Positions 10,101 to 21,630 of a DNA stretch of 64,000 nucleotides are shown piece after piece. Position numbers and translations under genes: made by a program. The notes beneath the pieces were generated by a model. That model ran no database searches. It was given only the letters and a program-made list of their open reading frames with translations, and was not told where the DNA came from. Position 1 is the stretch's first letter. The number at the start of each line of letters is the position of its first letter. This DNA is from Cylindrodendrum hubeiense. Its lineage: Eukaryota > Ascomycota > Sordariomycetes > Hypocreales > Nectriaceae. The stretch spans positions 62,001 to 126,000 of the forward strand of contig JAANBB010000003.1 in NCBI GenBank assembly GCA_014621425.1, in the 5' to 3' direction.

Positions 10101-13100
10101 CCTTGCACACCAGACACCAAGCTTGCCGCCAGGACGGTGTCTACGAGTCGGCCGAGTTGCTCCACATCACTCTCGTTCTGGGCATCGACGATGAGGACCT
10201 GGCTCACAGGGAGATCAAGAATTGAGCCGTTGGAAGTCGACAGAGCCAAGACTTTCTGGCCCGAGACCAAGGATCCGATGGCGAGATAGTAGATCTTTCC
10301 ATCTGAGGTCTTGACTGGATAAGCAGATGAGGCCGTGACACGAACATGGAGCCTTCCGGCTGTCACTGCTGCTGATGTTGCGTCACGCAGCATCAGTGAG
10401 CCATCTTCGCTCTCGGCAACCTCGACCGCAGTCTCAGCGAGTGCCACCTTTCGTGGAATGACGCGCTTGTCCGAGTTGTGGCGGTCGTTGAGCTCGTCGT
10501 TGGGGAGGACTCTTGGGATGTATACGTCGCCATTCCTGATAACCAGTTCGTGCTCCAAGCTCCAGAGGACGTCCTCGTTGGTTTCCGAACCAAGACACAG
10601 CAGACGCAAGAGGGCTTCAGCGAAGACAGTGGCGCTCGGAAGCTCTCCAGACTCGGTGTCGAGGAACTGAAGCTTGAGCTCGGGTGTCTCCTGCAGGATG
10701 GACCGACCGAGACCTACCATCATGTTCTCATAGGGCTCATCAGTCTTAGATCCCTTAGTTGCCCACAGCAAGTAGCTGGAATTCTCGAGGAGGTTGTGGA
10801 TGCCAGCAAAGATTTCTTCTGTCATGTCCCGGAAGATAGGCGACGTCAGATCTGAAAAGACGATGACAGCGGCGCCCTTGGGAACCGAAGCCTGGAACAG
10901 GCTTGGCAAGACGGTGACCTTGTCAGCGAAGGAGCCGAGAAGCTCGGCTGAGTCGCGGATGAGGCCGGCAACCACTGGGTCGGATTCGACTCCCACAAGG
11001 AGCAGGTCCGTCACTCGAGGGATCGTTTCGGGCTTGACGGTGGCAGCGAGCGGTTCTCTCAGCGCGGTGATGCGGTCGTCTACGGCCTGGGCGAGAATGA
11101 CGTTGAAGGATCTGTCATCAACGCCGGAGAAACCGGCGTTTTGGAGCAGTGAGTTCCAGTCCAGGGGTTCTTCGGCCTCATCGGTCAGCAAGAGGTAGCC
11201 TCCAGCCTTGAGGAGGCTGCGAGAAGTGTTCAGCACATCTTCAACCGTGCTGGTCCCAGTGGCGGCGCGCAGGTTCAGAGCAATCACGAGATCTGAAGAT
11301 GCTGCAGTGAAGCCCTGCTCTTTAAGGCCCGACCCGGTATTGAGCGTCTTGAAGGCCATCTTCTCCCAGTAGGACTCCGCTCGGAAAGCCTCCTTGGTTG
11401 CTTCAACGGTGACTTCAGAAGCGTCGGTGTACGTGTAGGAGCGGAACTGGCGAGAAAGAGCCTCCACCACGGTGCTGGTGGCACTATCGTTGAAGGTGGT
11501 TCCGACTTGAACAATGTTAGAAGCTGGGTAACGAAAGGTGATTTGGTTGGCAATGGCGGCGAGAACGGCCTCGGAGGTTGTGGAAACGCCGCTCTGGAGC
11601 TCAAGACCAGATGTCACGTCCTTCCTCCACATGGTCTTTGCGTATAGCTTTACATCATCGGCAGGAGACGGCGCTGTGAATGACGAGCAGTTGACACCAC
11701 CGACCTGGATCTCAGCGTGTCCGTCGGCAGCGCAGAAGACGCCAATATCACCGCGGATGGCCTTGGAGTCAGCCTGCGACAAGTTACAGTCAGCCACGAG
11801 CAAGTGCTCAGGGTCGTCAGCATGGGGGCACGGCATCATGTTGATGCGGATATGTCCAATGCTGGTCGGCAGGTAGGGACACCACAGACGACCATCGCCA
11901 GGAGATGAGAAAGCGGCGAACAGGGCGTGGAAAGTCGCATCGAGCGTAGCTGGGTGCACGCGGAGTCTCTTGTTGCTGTGGCGCTTGACGGTGACAGTGG
12001 CCGCATCGAGACGGCGCTTGACCGACTCGACGACAAAGTCGCCCGTGTAGTCGAGACCGATCTCGCGGGTGGCTGTGTAGAGATGTTTGGTGGCGAGCTC
12101 GTTCATGGGTAGCACGGGCTCCACGCGGCTGGGAAGGGCATCGGGAGTCAGCTCGCCAAGCTCGAGAACAAGACGACCACTGAAGTTGTTGCTCTCAGAA
12201 GCGTCCTGACCGGTAGAGGCATCGACATCACCGCTGTAGCATGAGTACTCAGCAGAGATGCTGTTTGCCTTGCGCTCGGTGATGCGGATGACAAAGATAA
12301 CCTCCATGCCGGACGAGTCTTCATCGAGTGTGATGGCCTTGTTGATCTTCATGTCCTTGAGTTCGACCATCTGGACAGGCCGGTCGGTAAGACGAATACC
12401 CGCCTCGAGGGCCATGGCCACGTAGCCAGATGCTGGGAAGAGCAGTTGACCCTGGAAAACGTGGCCGCGGAGCCAGTCCATCTCATCAACCCTCATGATC
12501 TGGCGCCAGCGGACCTCCTGGTTATTCTGGCCATTGACCACGGCGCTGCCCAGGAGCTCGTGGATGGGGTTCTCGCGCGTACGGTATGCCTTGGACAGCC
12601 GCGACTCTTTGAACAGGATCTTATCGTGGTCCCAGCAGTACGAGGGGAGGTCTTTGATCAACTGGGGGCGGCTAGCCTTGTCGCCGAGCCAGGCCTTCCA
12701 TAGGCCCTCCAAGTTGACGAGGCGCGAGCTCGATGTGAAGTTCTCCCAGATGAAGCCGATAGCGTCGCAGAACTGAAGAGCGTCATTCTGGCCACGCTTC
12801 AGAACACCAGTGTACGGGAAATCAACGTTGGAAGCAGCCTTGAGCGACTCCGACGCCGGGCCCCTGAGCGCCGCGTGAGGACCGACTTCGAGGACGATAT
12901 CGTACGGCGAGGCCTCTTTCTGAACAGCCATTTGAAGGGCCTGCGAGAACATGACAGGACCGCACATGTTGTCGACCCAATACGGACCCTGGAGATCCTT
13001 GACGTCAAAGCTGCCCGTGGCGTTGAGCCCGTGGACGCTGGAGTACCAAGTGCTGTTGGGATATCGGTCGTTGATCTGAATGTCACAGCGGACGAGAGCA

Positions 13101-15503
13101 TCAAGATACGCGTCGGCGCAGAGTTTCATGTGGTGGGAGTGGTAGGCGGTGTCAACCTTGAGCAGTCTGGCAAACGTCTTCTTCTCATCGAGCAGCGCCT
13201 TTGCTTGATCCACAGCATCGCCGTCTCCAGAGAGAGTGATGCTAGAGGTACCATTGCAGGCGGCAACAGCAATCTTTCCAGCAAACTCGTCCTGGTTGCA
13301 GAAGTTGGTGGCCTCGTCATGGGTCATGCCAACGGCCATCATCTTGCCAATCTGACCGCCAGGTCCCTTGGCGAGAGGAGTAACCACGCCGCGGTAGTAG
13401 GCAATGCGGATGGCGTCCTTGGCCGAGAGATATCCCGCCGCGTAGGCCGCGCCGATCTCTCCTGAAGAGTGGCCCACGACGCCGCTGAACTGGATGCCAG
13501 CTGCGTGGAGCATGTTGACGAGGCCGACCTGGAGTGCGGCGCAGATGGGTTGGGAAATGAACGCCTTGTGCATCTCCGAGGTCGCAGCCGGCTCCAAGAG
13601 CTGTTCGGCCAAAGTCCAAGTAGGGGGATCCGGCAGAGTCTGGAGAGCCTCGTCGAGCTCTTCAATGGTGGTACGGAAGAGAGCAGATTGCTGGTACAGC
13701 TTCGCGCCCATGGTGGGCCATTGAGCACCCTGTCCGGTAAAGACACCCAGGATGCGTGGGAGAGCGCCATCCTTGAGCACAGTAGCTCGTGTGCCAAGCT
13801 CGGCATCCTCAGCCGCGGTCTCAAGCTTCTGCACAAGCTGCTCTTTGTCGACGGCTGAGAAACTGGCCTTGAAGCCGAGCTCGCCACGTCGGGACAGCGT
13901 GTAGGCGAGATCCTCCAGACTCCACTCGCTCTTTTCCTTGAGTTCTTCAGCAAGGGCCTTGACGGCACCCTGTAGCGCCTTCTGCGTGTAAGCCGAGATG
14001 TGGAAGGGTCCTGTATGCTTGGGAGCCTCTGGCTGCGACACTACGGGTTCGGCCGGCGTGTAGCTCTCGAGAATGGCATGGGCATTGGTGCCGCCGAAGC
14101 CGAAGCTGTTGACCGAGACTCGCTTGGGGACGCCGGCAGGCCTAGCAGGCCAGGGTGTAGGCTCCGTAGGCACTTTGAGATGGTCGTAGAATGGTTTGAC
14201 AGTGGGGTTGAGGCTTCCGAAGTGCAGGTTGGGTGGGATGATGCCATGCTGCATCGCAAGTGATGCCTTGATAATACCGGCGATGCCGGCTGTACCTTCG
14301 GTGTGGCCGATGATGGTCTTGATAGAGCCCACGTGGAGCTTCTCCCCGTATGGGTTTTGATTATCCGGGAAGAAGACGCTCTGCACGGTCGAGGCCTCGA
14401 GAGGGTCGCCTGCGGGGGTTCCGGTGCCGTGGGCTTCAAAGTACTGGGGACGGTCCTCGGGCTTGCTCAGGTCGAGACCAGCTCTGGCATAGGTAGCCTG
14501 GATCAAAGCAGTTTGGGCATGCGGATTGGGCATGGTGATGCCCTTGGTGCGGCCGTCCTGATTCACGCCGGTGCCACGAATGATGCACTCGATGTGGTCG
14601 TTATCGGCAATGGCCTGGCTCAGAGTCTTGAGAATCACCGAGGCGAAGCCTTCACCACGGGCATAGCCGTCGACGTCCTTGTCCCACATGCGGGAGCGGC
14701 CGTTGGGCGACAGCATGTGCAGCTACTCAAGATTTAGCATGTGCCCCTGAGTCTATGTGGCAACTGAGAGTAAACTCACCTTGGACTCAAAAATGAACAT
14801 GGTAGGTCCCAAAATCAGGTTCACTCCGGCCGCAACGGCCATGGAAGCCTCTCCGTTTCGTAGAGTCTGTACCGCAGAGTGCAGGGCAACCAGACTGGAA
14901 GAACAAGCTGTGTCGACGGTCCAGGCCGGACCTTTCCAGTCAAAGAAGTAGGCGACACGGTTGGAAACAATCGAGATGGCGGTGCCAGTGGACGAGTAAA
15001 TGGGGGCACTGTCCATGTCACGCGCCAGCACGTCGTAGTAGTCGTTGTTCATGAGACCAACAAAGACGGCCGTCTGCGAGCCCTTGAGCTGCTGGATGGT
15101 GTAGCCGGCTCGTTCAACTCCTTCGTAGACCGTCTCAAGAAGGATGCGCTGCTGGGGATCCATCGACTCGGCTTCCTTAGGCGTGGTGTTGAAGAAGCTG
15201 TGATCGAAGAGGCGGGGGTCCTCCTCGGTCAGGTACGAGTACTTGACATTGGTGCTCTGTGCTCGTCAGTAAGTGATCCGTGGAGATGTGAGTCGTATAA
15301 CCATGACTTACGCCATGGAACTCTCCATTCTCGTTGAAGAAACCGTTAGGGTTGAAACGGCTGCTTGGGATCTCCTTCTTGAGATCGACGGGGTCATGAA
15401 GCAGAGACCATAGCTTCGAAGGCGAGCTGGCACCACCTGGGAATCTGCAACTGCTTCCCACGATGGCGATGGGCTCGTTCATGTTGGATCCGGTCGAAGT
15501 CAT
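7172..15503 (-). CDS. Highly reducing polyketide synthase with terminal reductase (KS-AT-DH-psiMT-KR-ACP-R)
   Basis: Three exons (15503-15312, 15256-14780, 14722-7172; introns 55 and 57 nt) encode 2739 aa. Approximate order: KS 10-435 (Cys182 in DTACSSSL, His321, His363); AT 545-870 (Ser642 in GHSSG); DH 940-1240 ([10 protein letters not shown] with His977, LDATFH); a shortened methyltransferase remnant 1275-1430 whose SAM loop reads VGTTFNDSA instead of GxGxG; a non-catalytic KR/ER-like structural region with a serine-rich linker to 1825; KR 1955-2160 (Ser/Tyr in [20 protein letters not shown]); ACP (GIDSL, Ser2275); thioester reductase 2415-2739 ([17 protein letters not shown]). There is no C, A or T domain and no intact ER. 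It should make a reduced, unmethylated polyketide released as an aldehyde or alcohol, with enoyl reduction supplied in trans by the product of 23869-25030. The layout resembles betaenone-type Bet1 synthases. Confidence 0.93.
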
Positions 15504-16701
15504 TGTCGTGGCTTTTGGTGTTCAACGAAACTGGGGGATTTAGTTGAAGTTTAGAGCCTTTTTGAAGTCAGTCGAGTGATATGATGGAAGGCGAGTGACC
15601 GTTATCCCAGGAGCTGCGTCAATTGAAGGTCTGAGGAAGTTGTGTGCTTGTCTAAAGCTTCTTTCGATTCGATCATGGTGTGCCGTGGACGCCTATATAC
15701 GTTCAAGTTGCCAGTGAATGCCGCGCCTCACCACGTGGATGTCGATACCTTTCCCATGCCGTTGCAGAGTATCGACAGCTAACCCGACACTTCCCAATCT
15801 TAGGTCTTACCCGACATCTTGCAATTAGGTCCCGATGAGACCCTGCCATGTGAACCGGTGGGTTTCCGTCGCTGTGTCGGGGTAGCATTCACCCTCCAAG
15901 AAAAGTGGCCGAGGCCGACCCGTTCATCGGTAACCGACTGCCATCGCATGATTTAGCTGGGTCGACAGGGCCTATCTAAACAGGACCAAACCGAATTCAG
16001 CATCTTCGGGGAAAGCCGAGGGCTAGTATTGAACAGTCGGCCTATGACTAGAAGCACGATAAGCCAACCGCGATCCGAATTCCGAGCGGCGACACCACCA
16101 CCATCGGCTGGTTAAACAACATTTATCGGGAGGTTAAAGTTCGACTGCGAGAATCAAAACGTACGAGCAATATTTGTGGTTTCGCGATGTATTTCTTATG
16201 AGTCCTAAGTCTCTTCTGCGTGGTTTTCTTTATGCCATTGAAGCGCCTATCGCAGCCGCTACGTTTGGTGGTCCTAATTTGCCATAGCTCTAGCAACATC
16301 CTCAGTCACAATTCGGCCTCAAACCTCTATTATCATTTTAACTCTCAGAATGTTTCGAAATCGTATTCAACATGTGATCGTAGTCCTCCTTTCAATACAG
16401 TGCTGAATATCCAATTCCCCACTCTACTGATTCTCGGGTACAATAGGCAACTCGGAACAACTTCTATTATGAAACCACAGCTTCGTTGATAATAAAATCT
16501 AGACTGTAACAAAACACACAACAAAAGATAGAAAGTAACCACCAATGAGTTAATATGAGCTTATCGTATTCCCCAGTTCGTGAAAACGAACGAGGCCCAG
16601 CCCCATCATCGCATGCAGTCTAATATACCCCAAAACGAAAGCAAAAGTGATGAAACGAGCGACAAGTTGTTGTAGAGTAGTTTTTTATAGAAAAATCAAT
16701 T
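15504..16701. promoter_or_regulatory. Polyketide synthase upstream region
   Basis: This 1.2-kb gap holds the synthase promoter and the 3' flank of the exporter. It contains GCGAGTGAC at 15591 and two CGA-N3-CGA direct half-site pairs (15910-15918 and 16142-16150). Similar motifs occur upstream of the exporter and the trans-enoyl reductase, so they are candidate sites for the AflR-like factor. No gene is seen here. Confidence 0.4.
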
Positions 16702-18570
16702 TTAGTGGCTCACAAGGGCCGCCAAGTCGATCTGTCCCCACGGCATTAGCAACGAGCAAACAATAGTCACAGCCCCAGCCGCGATGACGGTTCCAAATAT
16801 CCTTTGAATGGTAGATGATACCGCGTGGACCGCGATCCGGACGATTTCTGGGTCAGCCGACGCGAAGATGGGTGACAAGGCGCCCGCAAGCCCGGATCGT
16901 ACGTATTCATCGGGGTAGCCGTAGCCCTTGTAGCCATCCTTGAGGGAGTTGAAACCCAGGTTCTGGAACAAGCAGCCGCCGATGGCCAGCGCGATGGCGA
17001 CCGTGCCAATCTGGGCGACATTGATGAAACCAATCGAGTTCGGGCGATCCTTCGGTGTCACCAATGTCGCCGCAGCGGTGTAAGCCGTTTGGAACATGAG
17101 ACCCAAGCCTGCGCCCATGAGAGCTTCGAATCCGTAAATGTGCGATACCTTCGTATTTTCGTCGATGGTAAAGAGCAAAGCTCCCCCAATGGTGCTCAGG
17201 ATGCCGCCAGCAATGTAGAAGACGTTGTACCGTCGAAGCACGGGCAAAAGTCCACCAGCAAGCATGACGAAGAAGATGAAGACGACAATATACGGCAGCA
17301 AACGCACCGCTGCGTCCAGAGCTCCGTCGCCCCGCGTGAATTGGAAGAACAGCGGCACGTAGTACAGAACCACAGCATTGCTAAAGGACGCCGTCGCAGT
17401 GACGATGTATAGCAAAATCAAAAGCGGCTTCTTGAGGAAGTGCACGGGGTAGATCCGCAGTTCGGTTGTGGTGAAGAGGCACAGCCCCTGTTGGACGATA
17501 AATCCGATCAGACATAAACCCCAAACCACCCAGAGCGCAATCGAAGCACCCGAACCCCACGAGTAGGTCGAGCCGCTGAACGATACAACGGTCATGAAGA
17601 TGGAGAAAACGGCAGCGTTGAGAAAGGCACCGATCCAGTCAACTTGGCGGATTTTCTCCATAAAGCGGAGGTCCTTGCGTGGGTCAAAGGACGGAAACAT
17701 GAAAAGATAGACGGGCGACAAAACACCAGCAAGCGGGAGGTTGATATAGAAAGACTATTAATAGTGTTAGTTCATACTGAATAAACCCGGGGAATTGGCC
17801 AAGTACTAACCCATCGCCAGGTTGCGCTGCTGTCTGAAAAGGCGCCGCCAACAACCGGCCCAAGGATGGCGCCAACTCCCCACGAGAGTCCAATGAGGGC
17901 ATTGTACAGGGAGGCTTCCTTGTCTTTTGCAAAAACCGCAACATACGTCAGGCTCCTGGATTATAATTAGTCTGGTTGTACTGTGAAAAATAGTCTACAG
18001 TAGTACATACCCGAGATACATGCCAGCTCCGCCAACACCAGCAATGACTCGGCCGATGATCAGGGCAGCAGAAGTGGGTGCAGCACCACACAAGGCGCTA
18101 CCAGCCTCGAAGATGATTATGGAGGAGAGGATCAGGGGTTTGATGTCGAACAGTCCATACAGGCGGCCCAGGAGAAGAATCACGGCGACCGAAGCCATCG
18201 GGAAACCCAGTCCAATCCATGAAAGATTCTCAATCTCCCCCAGATCCTCGTAAATTGGACCTTGGACATCTGCAGCAATGGTGGTATCAAGGCCTATGCC
18301 TTGTTAGTCGACGAAGTGTGCTTAGGTGATGCGCAGATGCTCACCATATAAAAGTGCACCGAGGAAGAGACCGACAAGCACCGAGACCCATCTAAGGACC
18401 GACATGCCGTCTCTTGGGTGGGGTGCACGAGTTTGAAGCGCCTCAGGATCAGACAGATCCAAGGTGTTCGTGGCGGACGTCGTGTCCTCATCCTTACCAG
18501 GAGCGGACAGCTCGTGGCTGTCCTTCTCGAGAGGTGCCATTTCGGAACCGTCCTTCTCGGAGGTTGACAT
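16702..18570 (-). CDS. MFS drug/metabolite exporter (DHA2, 14-TM type)
   Basis: Four exons (18570-18345, 18293-18011, 17955-17811, 17754-16702; introns 51, 55 and 56 nt) encode 568 aa. After a hydrophilic N-terminal tail (about 60 residues) come helices typical of fungal DHA2 exporters: LDTTIAADVQGPI, the motif near LGRLYGLFDIK, RVIAGVGGAGMYLG, the motif-C-like GLSWGVGAILGPVVGG and WRWSFYINLPLAG. The length and about 14 hydrophobic segments fit the family. It probably sits in the plasma membrane and exports the cluster product or gives self-protection; this follows from its position beside the synthase on the same strand. The start MSTSEKDG was chosen because upstream codons in the open frame are hydrophobic and not conserved. 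CGA-N3-CGA motifs lie 310-440 bp upstream. Confidence 0.9.
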
Positions 18571-20150
18571 TTTGAAGGCGAGCACGAGCCACGGACTGAA
18601 GACTGGTAGGATGATGGCAAAAAAGGTTGAGACGCAGGCCCAGCCGATTCTCGGAGTAACCAAGGTGTACGGAATAGCCAGAATTAACGCTAAGCTGAGA
18701 AATTGATGATCGACTTGACACCAGGAACAGAAATTTGGACTCAACGGCCGACATTAGCTTCATGTCTACCATTAATACCACTTTAACTCGGGACATTAAC
18801 AAGTTGGGCTAACATGTTCATCTGACACCTCCTGGTCGGGGAGTTCCGAACGGCGTGACTGGCAAGGTAAAATTAAGCGAGTGCGAATCCGTGATGAGGC
18901 GTCCCCGATCTAGGGCTCCCTGATAGCCGAAACGTCATGACGACGGCAAGGCGAGATCGTCCTATCAAGACCTTTCCATTCGTGTCGCCGGCATAAGCGA
19001 GTCCGATCAAAGTCCGACGGGAGTTCCAATGGCATTCAATCACACGGACATAAACGGCAGACAGGCCTCACGGGCCACGAGGAATCATTTTGCAGGGATA
19101 CGATGCTGCAAGATGAGGGTCAATGACACAAATCGGATCTTGTCCTGCAACACAAACGTACGGTACCTAGCTAGGCCCAGGCTCAGCTCAATTGGACGAG
19201 GGCATATTCAACAACAATACATCGACTTCTCCTTTGATTTATGGATGTGCAGCTGGGCTCTCTCCAATTATGTAGAGCACAAGCCAGTTTGTCAAGGAGC
19301 AGGTCAGCGCTAAAACGTCGTTAGCAGAGTCAGTATGGTGATGTTCCCCGCAGTGTCATGTATTAAACTTGCTTGGTCATGTTAACCATAGACGAAGACC
19401 TCTATTTTCTAGTAAATTTAGTGGCTGCATGGGTATGTTGGTCTAGTGTCATTTGGAGTTGGCAAAGAGTCGTTCGGAGTTTGTGCAGATGGCTCGGAAT
19501 ACGCTAGGTAGTGTCCATCTCCAGACAGAGCACTGCCTCAAAGAGGGAGGCCGTAAGGCCGGATAAGACGGCATTCTGTCGGTAGAATTCGCGAGTAATC
19601 TACAGATTACCATGCGCTGACAGGCTCTCTCCCCTGTATCGATACTACCCGACACCCGTTCCAGGCCCCGAAAAAGTGTTGTTACAATTGCTGACAGCGG
19701 CCTCACGCCGGAAAGAGACTAGCCCCAAGGAGGCTGCCGGTGGCATGTCCTCCTCTTGCCCCTCGAGTCGCCAGTTCACCTTGGTGCCTTAGGTTCACTT
19801 CCACGGCGAACCATCTAGCGGTAGCCAAGACGCCTCATCGTCGTCACTCGGCTGCCGGCATATTACCATAGAACCTTGATAAATTGAGCGTCTAGCCTGC
19901 AATGGCGTGCGCTAAGTGCCCGATTTATCGATATTCTACGGTAGAGTTCTGTTCACTAGCTCGGGGATCATGTAGGGGGCGGCCCGGCCCTTGCCGTGCA
20001 ACCCACAACCCGCAACAACTCGCAGCGACGCGGGTTATCATTCCTAAACCATCAAACCACGTCTGCTCGGAAGGATCACTCGCTAGCGAAAGCGACAACC
20101 AAATGAGAGCAATGGCGAAGCCGAACCGCAGCTCTACCGTACCGACGCAA
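18571..20150. other. Intergenic: exporter promoter region
   Basis: No gene is recognised. The exporter side carries GCGAGTGCGA at 18877-18886 and CGAGTCCGA at 18998-19006, both of CGA-N3-CGA form. Short open frames to about 20150 have no family resemblance. Confidence 0.45.
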
Positions 20151-20255
20151 TACACTGGCACAGCTTAGCGTCTCGCCTCTCGGGATATATTCGAGATTCT
20201 GGATAATGTATTCGCTGGATGCAGAAATACGGAGACGCTAAGCTGTGCCAGTTTA
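20151..20255. mobile_element. Miniature inverted-repeat element (pogo/Fot1-like ends)
   Basis: Two perfect 21-bp inverted arms (20154-20174 and 20232-20252), beginning ACTGGCACAGCTTAGCG, enclose 57 bp. TA lies one base outside each arm (20151-20152 and 20254-20255), consistent with TA target duplications of Tc1/mariner-class elements. The core GCTTAGC recalls pogo-family ends; that is a resemblance, not a proven relationship. At about 100 bp it cannot code for a transposase. A simple stem-loop of other origin is possible. Confidence 0.55.
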
Positions 20256-21630
20256 ATGAGTCGATACAGTATTCGAAGGTTTCATCCACGTGGCGATGAC
20301 CCCACGTGTAGCATATTCTCCTTCCTAATCCTCGCAGCAGATAGCCATGGGCTGATGCTAGGCCATTCCAAACGGAACACAGCCGGCAAGCATTCCCGGA
20401 TATATTTCTTTCTATTGGCCGCATTATACGATTGAGGACGAATAGGAATGATGCCATTCGGCATTCTTCACAACGGACTCACAAGGGGATTGGCTAAGCC
20501 GCCGTTGACCGAACAGCATGAGAATCCTGCCGTAACAACAGCCACTGTTATCTCTCAAAAGTCGGCGTGCCCATCTATCGGATGTGGTATTATTCTGCCG
20601 GAATGGCTCGGACGCTCCGAGCCTCCAATTCACTTCCCTACCTTTCTCCTCGGTCCCGACATGAACACATACTCGAATGGATGATAGGACAAGAGGCGAT
20701 CGAGCTAGACATGGTTTCAACCATGCTTGGCCGAGATACCGCGACATTCTCAGTAACGCGATGTCAGCTTACTATCCCAACAGCCCTCAACGTGTCCCCG
20801 TGCTGCATTTGAATGGTTCTTGGCAACCATTCGGACGGTACTTTCCGGCTAAACCGATTGATGGAGAAAAAAGCTAACATGGGGTCCCGGGGAGGTGCAG
20901 AAGCGTTCATGAGTACTGATTCCTAGTCAATATGGTGTTTCTCGCGTGTTGTACGCTTCAAAATACAAGATACCGAACTGGCTCTACATGCTTTAGATTT
21001 GTGATGTTGGAGCGGCAGGAGTCGAAATCTGGGGCAGTGAGCGGCAGTCACACCGTGAGGTCCGAACACAATCCCAGTGTATCGGAAAGATGGGGGAGTG
21101 CAAGGCTGAGCCAAGCCTTACGGAGATCCAAGTCCGGGGTGGATAGCCTCTACAAGGTTTTGCCATGCAAGTTATACGGCACCGTCTGGTTTAGGCTGAG
21201 GCGGTCCTTTTGAGGAGGATGTGTTGCAGCAATGCCAGGCCACGGCCGTGGTGGTTGCACACCATGACAACGCTCTTGTCACGGCCTGCATCCCCGGCCT
21301 GCATCCCCGGCAACTCCGCCGACCTCGTACCATGTGTCCAGCCAACCCTTGTCACGTCAGGCCATTAAGCCTCGAACATAGGACTCCGCTAGGATCTTAG
21401 GCCCGCCTACGAGTACACGCAATACCGTTATCACCATAGCGATGCATTCGTGTCGATTTAGGACAGGGGGCGGCTTTGGGGGCCAGCATGGGGGGCCGAT
21501 ATAGCGACCGAGAGCCAGAGACAAATGTCAATAAATTAACTTGATGAGAATGGCACTCGCAACCGTTCCATTGGGAGTGATTGCTATTTGATAGCTTAAA
21601 GGTACCTTGACAATATAGGCGCCAGTCGAA
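20256..21630. other. Intergenic: promoter side of the AflR-like factor
   Basis: No gene is recognised. A short direct repeat (CCTGCATCCCCGG twice) occurs near 21284-21310. GCGAGTGCC is present on the minus strand at 21551-21560, 70 bp before the regulator start, and could mediate autoregulation. Confidence 0.4.

Noticed and set aside
12875..13465. 196-aa open frame antisense to the PKS acyltransferase domain
   Set aside because: It mirrors a conserved catalytic domain and has no motifs of its own.
14753..15163. Separate 136-aa gene with KS motifs
   Set aside because: It is the second exon of the PKS; donor and acceptor sites on both sides join it in phase to the KS N-terminus and the rest.
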